Numbered from the stretch's first letter, positions 1 to 9,491 are shown. The stretch is 61,403 bases of DNA from Synergistaceae bacterium (GCA_012728235.1 JAAYFL010000016.1:71341-132743), one strand, 5' to 3'. The notes: generated from the sequence alone by a model not told the origin. A program made the numbers and translations.

Positions 1-957
1 ACAGCAGGAGATACCTTGGGTATAAAGGGATCTCATCTGCAGTTCAGAAAAATTCAATTTCCCAAACCTGTTTACAGCGTTGCAGTTATGCCAAAGAGCC
101 GAGCCGATGAAGATAAGCTAGGCAACGCAATATCAAGGATGTTAAAAGAGGATCGCACAATATCTTTTGATAAAAATCCAGAAACAGGTGACGATGTGCT
201 TTCTGGTATGGGAGATATGAATATAGACATTGTTCTTGCAAAAATTAAAGAAAGATACAAGGTCGAGCTTGAAACACGTACTCCTAAAGTCCCTTACCGC
301 GAAACAATAAGGAAAAAGGCGACGGGACAGGGGAAGCATAAGAAACAGTCAGGAGGTCGCGGCCAGTATGGAGATGTATGGTTTGAACTCTCTCCACTGG
401 AAAAGAACGCTGGCATTGAATTTATAGATAGAGTCGTTGGCGGAGTTGTCCCAAAAAACTATATTCCAGCGGCAGAAAAGGGACTAAGAGAGGCCGCCCA
501 AAAAGGTTACTTGGCTGGATTCCCTGCTACAGACTTTGCTTGTGCAATATATGATGGTTCATACCATGAAGTCGACTCTTCAGAAATGGCTTTCAAAATA
601 GCCGCATCTTTGGCTTTTAAAAAGTGTATGGAAACAGCGATGCCTATTTTGATTGAACCGATAATGAATGTAGAAGTAACTGTTCCTGAAGAGTGTTTGG
701 GTGACGTTATGGGGGATTTTAACAGCCGTAGAGGACGTATTATGGGAATAGACGGAGAAGGCAAATTACAAGTAGTAAAAGCACAGTGTCCTCTCTCCGA
801 ATTGTTTAGATACGCGATAATATTACGTTCAATGACGTCAGGTAGGGGGACATTTTTTATGGAACATTCACATTATGAAGAAGTCCCTGCAGATGTTTCA
901 AAAAAGATAATTGAGCAAGTTGCCAGTGAAAGAGAAGAAGAGGGTAAGGAAGAGTAG
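1..957 (+). CDS. Elongation factor G-like GTPase, C-terminal part (5' end outside window)
   Basis: The reading frame is open from base 1 (it begins TAGDTLG, typical of the end of EF-G domain II), so the gene starts upstream and about 318 residues are seen. They cover domains III to V. The segment with KKQSGGRGQYGDVWFEL is the start of domain IV, and IMNVEVTVPEECLGDVMGD followed by NSRRGRI is domain V. EF-G drives ribosomal translocation and, with RRF, ribosome recycling. The KHKKQSGGRGQ form resembles the second, EF-G-like paralogues (EF-G2 type) rather than canonical FusA, so I leave out a symbol. The GTPase domain is not visible. A hairpin terminator follows 29 bases after the stop. Confidence 0.9.
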   Translation, partial: TAGDTLGIKGSHLQFRKIQFPKPVYSVAVMPKSRADEDKLGNAISRMLKEDRTISFDKNPETGDDVLSGMGDMNIDIVLAKIKERYKVELETRTPKVPYRETIRKKATGQGKHKKQSGGRGQYGDVWFELSPLEKNAGIEFIDRVVGGVVPKNYIPAAEKGLREAAQKGYLAGFPATDFACAIYDGSYHEVDSSEMAFKIAASLAFKKCMETAMPILIEPIMNVEVTVPEECLGDVMGDFNSRRGRIMGIDGEGKLQVVKAQCPLSELFRYAIILRSMTSGRGTFFMEHSHYEEVPADVSKKIIEQVASEREEEGKEE

Positions 958-985
958 TTTTGTATCAATAGAATTATTAGACAGT

Positions 986-1030
986 GTTAATGCGGCTGTT
1001 AGAAACTAAACGGCCGCATTAACTTTAATC
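986..1030 (+). terminator. Hairpin terminator after the EF-G-like gene
   Basis: An inverted repeat, 986-1000 against 1009-1023, forms a 15-bp stem (one G-U pair) with an 8-base loop. It is followed by a short T-rich stretch (TTTAATCT). It lies just past the EF-G-like stop codon and before the next gene. The T tract is weak, so termination may be partial. Confidence 0.7.
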
Positions 1031-1161
1031 TCGTAAATATCTCTATTATTTAACTGGATGTTTATTTTTGAATTAAGCAAAGTAATAGGGGTAGTTTGAG
1101 ATGTGTTTAAGAATAAAAGAATGTAAGCATAAGAATATATTATCTATAAGGGATCGTAAAA

Positions 1162-2142
1162 TTGAACAATAAAACAAACATCAAAGTCTTATCTGGCATG
1201 TTAATAGCATTGGGTGTGCTGATTCCATATCTCTTGGGACATGCCTTTGGTCTAAGAGGTGTATTCCTTTTGCCCATGCATTTCCCTGTACTTGTTTGTG
1301 GTTTAACGTGCGGGCCATTATATGGGCTTCTTTGTGGGATTATAACACCGGTTTTATCTAGTGTGTTAACAGGAATGCCTTCTGCATTTCCAATGCTTCC
1401 GGTGTTAATATGTGAACTGGCCATATTGGGTTTTGTTAGTGGTTGGACTTATAGAGTTAGGCAATCTTCAATTTATTTATCTCTATCTCTTTCAGTAATG
1501 TTGGGTAGGATCGCTAATGGGTGTTTGCTCGCTTTTTTATTAAGTTTTAAAAATGGAGAATTAGTTATTTTAACAGCTATCTATTCAGTTTTAAAAGGAA
1601 TACCTGGAATAATAATTCAGTTAATTACAGTGCCTTTTTTGGCAAAACTGATTGAAATAAAGATAAATAAATTTACTGGAATTCAAGAAAAAGATTCTTT
1701 ATCCTTATCCCCGCTTCTGCTTGAGCAAGTTCGCAATAATATTACTTCAGGGGTAAGTGACTGTATCTTAATAAAAAACAATGAGATAGTCGATGAAGAA
1801 AAGGGAAGAGGCATTTCCCCTTTAATCACTATTTATAAAAAAAGAAAGAAAAATTTGCGAGAATCTATCGTAGTAGATAAAGTTATAGGAAAGGCAGCAG
1901 CAATGATATGTGTTTCTGCGGGAGTAAGAGAAGTTTTTGCAGAAGTAATAAGTGTCCCCGCAGCAAGATTTTTAAAAGAAAAGAATGTCCCCAGAAGTTG
2001 GGATATTTTGTCTCAAAATATAAAAAATAGAAAGGGAGATGGGATTTGTCCCATGGAGTTTTCGGTTTTAGATGAAGATAATACGAAAAAAGGTGTAAAT
2101 AAAATCTTAGCTACATTCGAGAAAATTAATAAGTTAAAGTAA
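1162..2142 (+). CDS. ECF transporter S component fused to a C-terminal DUF1893 domain
   Basis: This 326-residue protein has two parts. Residues about 8-165 are hydrophobic, with five to six membrane segments, and contain the LPMHFPVL and GIITPVLSSVLTGMP stretches seen in ECF-type vitamin transporter S components (substrate-binding membrane subunits that share an energising module). Residues about 195-305 match the soluble DUF1893 family: CILIKNNEIV, VVDKVIGKAAA (237-247) and GDGICPMEF (292-300, Cys296). The start is TTG at 1162, with AAGGGA about 9 bases upstream. No ECF ATPase or T-component gene is adjacent, so it would have to use a shared module. The substrate cannot be told from sequence. 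The soluble domain could be an enzyme or sensor acting on the imported compound; this is inference. It stands alone between a terminator and fprA. Confidence 0.8.
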   Translation: MNNKTNIKVLSGMLIALGVLIPYLLGHAFGLRGVFLLPMHFPVLVCGLTCGPLYGLLCGIITPVLSSVLTGMPSAFPMLPVLICELAILGFVSGWTYRVRQSSIYLSLSLSVMLGRIANGCLLAFLLSFKNGELVILTAIYSVLKGIPGIIIQLITVPFLAKLIEIKINKFTGIQEKDSLSLSPLLLEQVRNNITSGVSDCILIKNNEIVDEEKGRGISPLITIYKKRKKNLRESIVVDKVIGKAAAMICVSAGVREVFAEVISVPAARFLKEKNVPRSWDILSQNIKNRKGDGICPMEFSVLDEDNTKKGVNKILATFEKINKLK

Positions 2143-2259
2143 ATACAAAAAAATGCATATTGTACCGATGTATTATTTTTTTTTGTTATGTTATTTTTAT
2201 ATTATGTATTTTTAGAATAAAAAATTGTAGAAAATAAAATAAGGAAGGTGTGAACTATA

Positions 2260-3453
2260 GTGAAAAAACTGATTAAAAATAATGTTTCTTGGGTTGGCAA
2301 GGTAGACTGGGAACTTCTTAAATTTCATGGTGACGACTATTCGACACATAAAGGATCAACATACAATTCCTATCTTATAGAAGAAGAGAAAACAGTATTA
2401 ATAGATACAGTATGGCAGCCTTTTGCAGAGGAGTTCGTTTCCAATTTACAAAAAGAAATTAATCTTGAAGATATCGACTATATTGTTATAAATCACGGTG
2501 AAGTTGACCATAGCGGTGCTCTCCCGGAATTAATGAAATTGATTCCAGATAAACCGATATATTGCACTGCGAACGCAGTGAAATCGCTTAAAGGACAATA
2601 TCACCAAGATTGGAATTTTAATATAGTTAAAACTGGAGATAAGTTAGATATAGGAAACGGCAAGGAATTAATATTTGTAGAAATGTCTATGTTGCATTGG
2701 CCTGATAGCATGGCAACTTATCTTACTAGGGACAACATCTTATTTAGTAATGATGCATTTGGACAGCATTATGCGACAGAAAAACTTTATAACGATCTGG
2801 TTGACCAATGTGAGTTAAATGGCGAGGCAATAAAATATTATGCAAATATTTTGGCTCCCTTTAGCCCAATTCTAAAAAGAAAACTAAGTGAAATTTTATC
2901 TTTAAATTTGGACATAGATATTATTGCGACAAGCCACGGTGTTATTTGGAGAGAAAATCCAATGCAAATAGTGGATCTTTATTCTAAGTGGTCAGACAAT
3001 TATCAAGAGAATCAAATAACTATCATATATGAAACAATGTGGGGTGCCACTAAAACCTTGGCAGAGAAAATAGCTGAAGGGATAGAATCCGTAGATAAAG
3101 ATGTTACTGTCAAGCTCTTTAATTTGGCAAAGAATGACAGCAACGATTTGATTACAGAGGTATTTAAGTCAAAAACGGTGCTCATAGGCTCCCCCACTGT
3201 AGGGAACAACGTACTTCATAAAGTAGCTGGTTTTATACAGCTAATGAAGAGTCTTAAATTTAAAAATAAGAAAGCTGCTGCATTTGGATGTTACGGATGG
3301 AGTGGGGAGGCTACAAAAGTCATTTCTGAGTCGATGCGAGATGCAGGGTTTACTTTAATTGATGAAGACGGATTGAAAAATAATTGGAATCCTGATGAAA
3401 ATGTAAAGAGTGAAGCCTTAAACTTCGGGATAAAAATAGCAAAAGCACAGTAA
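2260..3453 (+). CDS. fprA: FprA-family A-type flavodiiron protein
   Basis: Cytoplasmic flavodiiron proteins reduce O2 to water and/or NO to N2O in anaerobes. The N-terminal metallo-beta-lactamase-like domain carries the full diiron ligand set: H79-x-E81-x-D83-H84, H146 (MLHWPD), D165 (SNDAFGQH) and H226 (TSHGVIW). The C-terminal flavodoxin domain starts near residue 253 (IIYETMWGATKTLAE, the FMN phosphate loop). The length of 397 residues is typical. The start is GTG, preceded by AAGGAAGG about 10 bases upstream. hcp follows after 31 bases in the same direction, which suggests a joint role in nitrosative/oxidative stress defence. No rubredoxin domain is fused, so a separate electron donor is needed. 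Confidence 0.95.
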   Translation: MKKLIKNNVSWVGKVDWELLKFHGDDYSTHKGSTYNSYLIEEEKTVLIDTVWQPFAEEFVSNLQKEINLEDIDYIVINHGEVDHSGALPELMKLIPDKPIYCTANAVKSLKGQYHQDWNFNIVKTGDKLDIGNGKELIFVEMSMLHWPDSMATYLTRDNILFSNDAFGQHYATEKLYNDLVDQCELNGEAIKYYANILAPFSPILKRKLSEILSLNLDIDIIATSHGVIWRENPMQIVDLYSKWSDNYQENQITIIYETMWGATKTLAEKIAEGIESVDKDVTVKLFNLAKNDSNDLITEVFKSKTVLIGSPTVGNNVLHKVAGFIQLMKSLKFKNKKAAAFGCYGWSGEATKVISESMRDAGFTLIDEDGLKNNWNPDENVKSEALNFGIKIAKAQ

Positions 3454-3484
3454 TTTAAAATAATCCAAAGAGAGGAGAATTTTT

Positions 3485-5113
3485 ATGAGTATGTTTTGTT
3501 ATCAGTGTCAAGAGACCGTAATGAATAAAGGTTGCACAGTGACCGGGGTTTGCGGAAAAAACGAGGAGGTTGCAAATCTTCAAGATTTATTGATTTATAC
3601 CTTAAAAGGAGTTTCTGATATAGTTGTAAAAGGCCAAGTCGTAACAGCAGACATTCCTGAGACAAATCATGAAGTTCTAAGAAGTCTTTTCATGACCATT
3701 ACAAACGCTAACTTTGATTCAGAGGCGATAGAAAGACAAATTACAAAAATGTTATTACTTAGAAACACATTAAGAGATAAGGTGCAAAGTGATAAATTGC
3801 ATGATTCAGCTCTTTTTGAGTCAGATACAAAAGAGTCCATGTTGAAAAAAGCAACAACTGTAGGCGTCCTGGCTACTGAGAATGAAGATGTTCGTTCCTT
3901 AAGAGAACTTGTGATTTATGGATTAAAGGGTATGGCCGCATATTTGGAACATGCTCTTAATATAGGTAAAGAAGATCTTTCAATAAATTCTTTCATATAC
4001 GAAGCACTCGCGGCGACTATAGATGACAACTTAGGTGTAGATGAACTTGTAGCTTTAACACTTAAAACAGGTGAATATGGTGTAAAAGCAATGGCTTTAC
4101 TTGATGAGGCTAATACCTCTAAATATGGTAATCCTGAGATTACTAATGTTAACATTGGGGTAAGAAAAAACCCTGCCATTCTAATTTCAGGTCATGACCT
4201 TACTGATTTAGAGCAATTGTTAGAGCAAACAACTGGTACAGGAGTAGATGTATATACTCACGGTGAAATGTTACCTGCTCATTATTATCCGGCTTTTAAG
4301 AAATATGATAACTTCGCAGGCAATTATGGAGGTTCATGGTGGCAGCAGGTTTCAGAATTTGAATCTTTTAATGGTCCTATTCTTTTTACAACAAATTGTA
4401 TAGTTCCTCCAAAAAAAGAAGAGGTTAAAAAACGAATCTTCACAACAGGGTCCGCAGGATTCCCAGGATGCGAACATATTCTTACAGATGTTTCTGGGAA
4501 AAAAGATTTTTCTGCAATTATTAAAATGGCTAAAACCTTGCCGGCCCCGAAAGAAATAGAAACAGGACACATCGTTGGTGGGTTTGCCCATAACCAGGTT
4601 TTTGCTGTAGCGGATAAAGTAGTTGAAGCAGTTAAATCTGGTGCTATTAAGAAGTTTTTTGTTATGGCTGGCTGTGATGGCAGAATGAAATCAAGAGAAT
4701 ACTATACAGATTTTGCAAATAAACTACCTAAAGACACAATAATTCTTACTGCCGGTTGTGCAAAATATCGTTATAATAAACTTGATCTTGGCGATATCGG
4801 AGGTATTCCCAGAGTCCTCGATGCTGGACAGTGCAATGATTCCTATTCTCTTGCACTAATAGCCTTAAAACTAAAAGAAGTATTCGGGCTTGATGATGTG
4901 AACAAACTTCCTATCGCGTATAATATTGCTTGGTATGAACAGAAAGCTGTCATCGTCTTACTGGCCCTTCTATATCTTGGAGTTAAAAATATACACCTTG
5001 GTCCTACGCTTCCTGGATTTTTATCTGCCAACGTGGCTAAAGTGTTAATCGAAAACTTTGGTATAGCTGGAATTGGTACGGTTGAGGATGATGTTGCCAT
5101 GTTTATGGCATAA
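3485..5113 (+). CDS. hcp: Hydroxylamine reductase / hybrid cluster protein
   Basis: Hcp holds a cubane Fe-S cluster and a hybrid Fe-S-O cluster. It reduces hydroxylamine to ammonia in vitro and has been proposed as an NO reductase. The N-terminal cysteines C5, C8, C17 and C23 (C-x2-C-x8-C-x5-C) match the form found in strict anaerobes. [24 protein letters not shown] and [13 protein letters not shown] are the hybrid-cluster ligand regions, and the length of 542 is full. ATG is preceded by AGAGGAG. It probably shares a transcript with fprA (31-base gap). It ends at a hairpin shared with the convergent nfn genes. Confidence 0.97.
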   Translation: MSMFCYQCQETVMNKGCTVTGVCGKNEEVANLQDLLIYTLKGVSDIVVKGQVVTADIPETNHEVLRSLFMTITNANFDSEAIERQITKMLLLRNTLRDKVQSDKLHDSALFESDTKESMLKKATTVGVLATENEDVRSLRELVIYGLKGMAAYLEHALNIGKEDLSINSFIYEALAATIDDNLGVDELVALTLKTGEYGVKAMALLDEANTSKYGNPEITNVNIGVRKNPAILISGHDLTDLEQLLEQTTGTGVDVYTHGEMLPAHYYPAFKKYDNFAGNYGGSWWQQVSEFESFNGPILFTTNCIVPPKKEEVKKRIFTTGSAGFPGCEHILTDVSGKKDFSAIIKMAKTLPAPKEIETGHIVGGFAHNQVFAVADKVVEAVKSGAIKKFFVMAGCDGRMKSREYYTDFANKLPKDTIILTAGCAKYRYNKLDLGDIGGIPRVLDAGQCNDSYSLALIALKLKEVFGLDDVNKLPIAYNIAWYEQKAVIVLLALLYLGVKNIHLGPTLPGFLSANVAKVLIENFGIAGIGTVEDDVAMFMA

Positions 5114-5136
5114 AAAGTATAGAAGCAATTTAAAAT

Positions 5137-5179
5137 AAAAATAGGAGTGATTGCAGTCTGGCATCTCCCTCCTATTTTT
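5137..5179. terminator. Bidirectional terminator between hcp and nfnB
   Basis: A perfect 11-bp stem (5137-5147 against 5169-5179, AAAAATAGGAG and its complement) with a 21-base loop lies between two convergent genes. The A-rich left arm and T-rich right arm give a T tract on either strand, so it can end transcription from both sides. Confidence 0.75.
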
Positions 5180-5190
5180 ATTTAATCAGA

Positions 5191-6609
5191 CTATTTATTA
5201 GTTTTTTTGTTTTTAATATATTCATCTATCGCAATAGCTGCAGTTTTACCAGCACCCATGGCAAGAATAACAGTAGCTGCTCCCGTTACAATATCCCCAC
5301 CCGCATATACTCCTTGGACAGATGTAGCTCCAGTTTTCGGATCAGCTTTAATATAGCCTTTTTTATTTAACTCCAACTCAGGGAAGGTGTCTAAAAGGAC
5401 CTTATTTGCTCCTTGACCAATTGCCTCAATCACACAGTCTACTTTGAGAGAGAACTCACTATCTTTGATTGGGATAGGTCTTCTCCGTCCGGATTCATCC
5501 GGCGTCCCAAGTTCCATTCTAATGCATTTAATGGAAGCAACCTCTCCCTTCCCATTGTCAGAATATTCTATTGGATTAGTGAGCCAGCTAAAGCGTATTC
5601 CTTCTTCAACGGCATGAAAGTATTCTTCAATTCGAGCCGGCAATTCATCAAGCGTACGGCGATAGAATACAGTAACGTTCTTTGCTCCAAGCCTTTTGGC
5701 ACAACGTGCCGCGTCCATTGCAACGTTTCCTCCTCCTATAACTGCGACGTTTTTAACCATTTTTACAGGAGTATCGTAAAGAGGAAATTTATAACTATGC
5801 ATAAGATTTATTCTGGTTAAATATTCACTTGCTGAGTATATCCCATTCAGATTAGTCCCTTTGATCCCTTGAAAAAGGGGAGTGCCTGCCCCCACGGATA
5901 TGTAGCAAGCGTCAAATTTTTGCATTATTTCTTGCATTGTAATTGTTTTACCGACCAATACATTACATTCTATTTTCACGCCAAGTTTTCTCATTGCAGA
6001 GATTTCAGTTTCTACAATTTTTTGGGGCAATCTAAATTCTGGTATGCCATATGTTAAAACACCTCCCGCGTAATGAAGTGCTTCAAAAACTATTACTTTA
6101 TAGCCAAGTTTTGCCAAATCACCTGCAACTGTTAACCCTGAAGGGCCGGAACCTATTACTGCCACGTTTCCTTTTTTAAAAGAATTTTTTATATTTTCAC
6201 TTTTAGATGTTTTTTTATTAGTATATTTCCAATCCGCCACTAGTCGTTCAAGCTTCCCAATTGCTACTGGTTGGAAACCCTTTATTTTGCCAACAGTACA
6301 AACACCTTCACATTGTGATTCTTGAGGGCAAACTCGCCCGCATACTGCAGGTAAATTTGTGTATTTATCTATCGTAGTAGCAGCAGCCTTTAAATCGTTC
6401 TCTTTGATTTGTTTTATAAAAGTGGGAATGTCTATAGAAACAGGACAAGCGGAAACGCAAGGTTTAGTTTTACAATTTATACACCTTGTTGCTTCTAACA
6501 TCCCTTCATGCAATGAATATCCCAGACAAACTTCTTCAAAATTCTTTATTCTTAAATTGGGATCCTGTTCTTTTATGGGGGTTTTATCTTTTGAAAAATC
6601 TAAAGCCAA
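5191..6609 (-). CDS. nfnB: NfnB/GltD-type NAD(P)H oxidoreductase large subunit (glutamate synthase small-subunit family)
   Basis: This 472-residue FAD protein has the N-terminal bis-[4Fe-4S] region: CINCKTKPCVSACPVSIDIP, then CGRVCPQESQCEGVC. Two nucleotide-binding sites follow, VIGSGPSGLTVAGDLA (FAD) and VIGGGNVAMDAARCAKRLG (NAD(P)H). The family includes GltD, the SudA subunit of sulfide dehydrogenase, and NfnB of the electron-bifurcating NADH-dependent ferredoxin:NADP+ oxidoreductase. The gene directly upstream is a DHODB/NfnA-type small subunit, so the NfnAB/Sud assignment is preferred over glutamate synthase; no large GOGAT gene is present. The start is TTG, overlapping the end of nfnA by 10 bases, with AGGTG upstream. 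Confidence 0.88.
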   Translation of the reverse strand: MALDFSKDKTPIKEQDPNLRIKNFEEVCLGYSLHEGMLEATRCINCKTKPCVSACPVSIDIPTFIKQIKENDLKAAATTIDKYTNLPAVCGRVCPQESQCEGVCTVGKIKGFQPVAIGKLERLVADWKYTNKKTSKSENIKNSFKKGNVAVIGSGPSGLTVAGDLAKLGYKVIVFEALHYAGGVLTYGIPEFRLPQKIVETEISAMRKLGVKIECNVLVGKTITMQEIMQKFDACYISVGAGTPLFQGIKGTNLNGIYSASEYLTRINLMHSYKFPLYDTPVKMVKNVAVIGGGNVAMDAARCAKRLGAKNVTVFYRRTLDELPARIEEYFHAVEEGIRFSWLTNPIEYSDNGKGEVASIKCIRMELGTPDESGRRRPIPIKDSEFSLKVDCVIEAIGQGANKVLLDTFPELELNKKGYIKADPKTGATSVQGVYAGGDIVTGAATVILAMGAGKTAAIAIDEYIKNKKTNK

Positions 6610-7445
6610 GGATGTTCACCTACTTCTGATAAGTATTTTTCAGAGGATTTATTTTCTTCTGTTTTATATTGCTTAAGCCTATTCATTAGTTCATTCCAAT
6701 CGACTTTTTGGCCGTCAAACTCAGGTCCATCTACACAGGTGAAGAGAATTTTGCTATCAATGGAAACACGGCAACATCCACACATTCCTGTTCCATCCAC
6801 CATTAAGGAATTTAAAGAAACATAGATTGGGAGATTAATTTCTTTGGCTGTTAATGAGCAGTATTTCATCATTATTGTTGGGCCAATACACCATGAATAG
6901 TCAAAATTTTCTCCATTTTAAATGAGAGCTCTTATTGCATCGGTTACAACCCCTTTAGTGCCTTCAGATCCGTCATCAGTTGTTATTATTAATTTATCGG
7001 AGTATTTCGCACATTCATCCTTCATTATAACGTGATCAGAAGTTCTGCCCCCCAGAATTGTAATTACTCGATTATTTTCTATTTTGAGTGCTTTTATTAT
7101 GGGGTAAAGAGCTGCAATTCCAACCCCGCCGCCAATCATTAAAACAGAACCATAGTTTTTAATTTTGCTTGGGGTTCCTAGCGGACCCAAAATATCCAGA
7201 ATGCTTTCTCCTATGTTCAGCATTGACATTTTTGCTGTAGTCTTTCCTACGACTTGAAATATAAATCTAATTAAGCCTTTATTCTCATCACTATCGGCTA
7301 TTGTTAGAGGAATTCTTTCTCCAGATTCATCAAGTCTCAGAACAGCAAATTGCCCTGCTTTTGCTTGTTGTGCAATTCGTGGAGCTTTGATCCAAATATC
7401 AAATTCACTCGGAGCAATACTCTCTTTAGAAACAATGGTAAACAT
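6600..7445 (-). pseudogene. nfnA: NfnA/SudB small subunit (FAD/[2Fe-2S]) with one in-frame TAA
   Basis: Two open segments, 7445-6918 and 6872-6600, lie in one frame and together make a normal 282-codon gene interrupted by a single TAA (bases 6920-6918, minus strand). The first part has the ferredoxin-reductase fold: IPLTIADSDENKG, LDILGPLGTPS (FAD), VLMIGGGVGIAALYPI (nucleotide loop). After ALI-stop the frame continues as NGENFDYSWCIGPTIMMK and on to MVDGTGMCGCCRVSI, the [2Fe-2S] cysteine cluster, and VDGPEFDG. This is how intact homologues run. A sense codon one base from TAA (GAA, AAA or CAA) would restore it. Explanations are a recent nonsense mutation, a sequencing error, or readthrough. 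There is no credible ribosome-binding site to restart the second half. Because nfnB follows with overlap, loss would disable the complex. Confidence 0.8.
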
Positions 7446-7595
7446 GACGAACCTCCTTGGATTTCAAAACATAATGTGTTTAATTATAAATGATAAATTA
7501 GGTTTTTTTTCGTGCGTAATAGTTAATTTAGGCTATAATAAAAAAATAAATATAATTAATATAATCAAAAATATAAGCACAAAGGAGAGAATGCA

Positions 7596-7838
7596 ATGTC
7601 AGTTATCGTTTATTCAACAAAAACTTGTCCATGGTGTGTTAAAGCAGAGGAGTATCTTACTTCACTCGGAGTTTCTTTTGAGGTAAAAAATGTTGCGGAA
7701 GACAAAGAAGCTGCAATGTTTGTAGTAAAGAAAACCAATCAGATGGGTGTTCCAGTTGTTCAAATAGGGGAGAAATTCATAGTAGGTTTTAATGCTGACG
7801 AAATTAAGAGTACCCTTCAAGAGCAAAAAATTATCTAA
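7596..7838 (+). CDS. Glutaredoxin-like (NrdH/Uxx-star type) thiol protein
   Basis: This 80-residue thioredoxin-fold protein has the redox motif CPWC near residue 12, the cis-Pro segment GVPVVQIG and the C-terminal GFNADEIKSTL helix typical of small glutaredoxins and NrdH-redoxins. It would reduce disulfides or support an anaerobic reductase; its own reductant is not visible. ATG is preceded by AAGGAGAG. It is transcribed divergently from nfnA, and the 150-base gap between them is AT-rich, with a TATAAT at 7534-7539 that could be a -10 element. Confidence 0.85.
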   Translation: MSVIVYSTKTCPWCVKAEEYLTSLGVSFEVKNVAEDKEAAMFVVKKTNQMGVPVVQIGEKFIVGFNADEIKSTLQEQKII

Positions 7839-7929
7839 TAAAGAATAATAGCCTGCTTACCAGGATATATCTTTTCATATACATTTTAAGATATTCTGAA
7901 ATAGTGTTTGATATATTCAGGAGGTAGAA

Positions 7930-9294
7930 ATGAACGATACTATTATAGAATTTAATTTTGGCTCTGCACTAGGCACTTCCAACGTGTCTTTTGAAAAACT
8001 CAATAAAACATATAATACCATTTGTATTAGAGCACTTGATTCCTTAAAAGGACAGGATTCTGATCTTAGTGGTTATGGTTGGCTTTCACTTCCCGAAAGC
8101 AATCTGACCACTATTAAAGCGATGGGAGACTGGCTTAAGGGTTATGACTCTATAGTGCAGGTCGGGATTGGCGGTTCTTCATTAGGTTCTCTTATGCTCA
8201 ATCAGGCAATTTTAGGTGACTATTTTAATGATTTAGAAAATCACCCTAAGTTTTACGTAGCCGACAATCCTGACCCTGTAAAAATGATTTCCATCTGGAA
8301 TAAAATAAAAAAAGGTAGCGTTGCTCTTGTAGGAGTAAGTAAATCTGGTAATACCGTAGAAACTACAGCACAATTCTTGTGGTTTAGGGAAAAAATGAAG
8401 ACCCTCGATTTTGTGCGGGGGGACGTAGATAATAATATATTAGTTATAACTGATCCCAATGACGGTATGTTTAGGGATTTCTCTAAGGAGTGTAGTTGTA
8501 AGGTTATTGACTTGCCATCATCAGTAGGCGGGAGATACTCTGTATTATCATCAGCAGGGCTCGTAACGGCACATGCGATGGGAATTAATATAGACAACTT
8601 ACTTTTTGGAGCGGAAAAAATGAGCAAGTTCCTTTTTTCGTCTGATTGCGACCTTAATCCAGCTTGTATTTTGGCAAAACTAAATTGTTTTCATGAAAAG
8701 TCAGGCAGACATATATCTGTAATGATGCCTTACTCCAGTAAGATGTTATTTTTTACAGAGTGGTTTGCTCAGCTTTGGGGTGAGAGCTTGGGTAAAGAGA
8801 GAAAAGGGACCACCCCTCTGCGTTCAATTGGTGCAACTGATCAACATTCACAGCTTCAACTATATTTGGATGGCCCAGAAGACAAGTTTTTTACAATTAT
8901 TACGATAAAAAAACAAGATGAAGAGATTTTTATTCCCAGCACTGATATAAAGGCCTTCTCTTCGCTTTCATATCTTAATTCTATGGAGATAGGAGAGATG
9001 TTGAAATTAGAAGCGATTAGCACTGTTGCTGCTTTAATAAAATCAGAACGTCCTGTAGTGCTAATTGAGCTAGAAAGATTGGACGAAAAAACACTGGGAG
9101 CTCTAATCTTTTTTTATCAGTTTTTAACAGCTCTCACTGGGAAAATGAAAGATATAAATCCTTTCAATCAGCCTAGTGTTGAGCAGGGGAAGCGGTATAC
9201 GCGCGGACTTATGGGTTGTAAAGATTTTACAGATGATGTAAAAGAAGTAAAAGAATATATTACAAAACTTAAAAACAAATCTATAAAATTTTAA
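7930..9294 (+). CDS. pgi: Glucose-6-phosphate isomerase
   Basis: This enzyme interconverts glucose-6-phosphate and fructose-6-phosphate in glycolysis and gluconeogenesis. Visible family motifs are VGIGGSSLGSLML, GVSKSGNTVETTAQF (sugar-phosphate SIS domain), VGGRYSVLSSAG and DQHSQLQLYLDGP with its catalytic-region His. The 454-residue length fits the shorter bacterial form. AGGAGG sits 6-7 bases before the ATG. It ends 8 bases from the end of a convergent small gene. Confidence 0.96.
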   Translation: MNDTIIEFNFGSALGTSNVSFEKLNKTYNTICIRALDSLKGQDSDLSGYGWLSLPESNLTTIKAMGDWLKGYDSIVQVGIGGSSLGSLMLNQAILGDYFNDLENHPKFYVADNPDPVKMISIWNKIKKGSVALVGVSKSGNTVETTAQFLWFREKMKTLDFVRGDVDNNILVITDPNDGMFRDFSKECSCKVIDLPSSVGGRYSVLSSAGLVTAHAMGINIDNLLFGAEKMSKFLFSSDCDLNPACILAKLNCFHEKSGRHISVMMPYSSKMLFFTEWFAQLWGESLGKERKGTTPLRSIGATDQHSQLQLYLDGPEDKFFTIITIKKQDEEIFIPSTDIKAFSSLSYLNSMEIGEMLKLEAISTVAALIKSERPVVLIELERLDEKTLGALIFFYQFLTALTGKMKDINPFNQPSVEQGKRYTRGLMGCKDFTDDVKEVKEYITKLKNKSIKF

Positions 9295-9302
9295 CCTTTA
9301 GA

Positions 9303-9491
9303 CTAGTAAGATATAGTAAGTTTTATAAATTGTCCCTGTAAATTCCAACTTTTCTCAATTACATTCCCTTTTTCTCCCGGCTGTTTCCAGGGGATCATAT
9401 TGGCTTCCCCGAATGCGTCAACGACCGTTATGTATCTTGCTCCGCTATCGTCAATATATAAGTATACGCCTTCGTCCTGCTGTTTTGCCAT
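9303..9491 (-). CDS. Small protein of unknown function (62 aa)
   Basis: No family is recognised. The 62-residue product is soluble, without a signal peptide or membrane segment, and looks beta-rich (VYLYIDDSGARYITVVDAFG). Support for it being real: a strong ribosome-binding site (CGGAGG about 8 bases before the ATG), a promoter-like pair further upstream (9518-9546), and a position convergent to pgi without overlap. It could be a lineage-specific small protein. Confidence 0.6.
   Translation of the reverse strand: MAKQQDEGVYLYIDDSGARYITVVDAFGEANMIPWKQPGEKGNVIEKSWNLQGQFIKLTISY

Noticed and set aside
5413-5820. 135-codon plus-strand frame opposite nfnB
   Set aside because: It lies wholly within the conserved GltD-type coding sequence; no ribosome site or motif.
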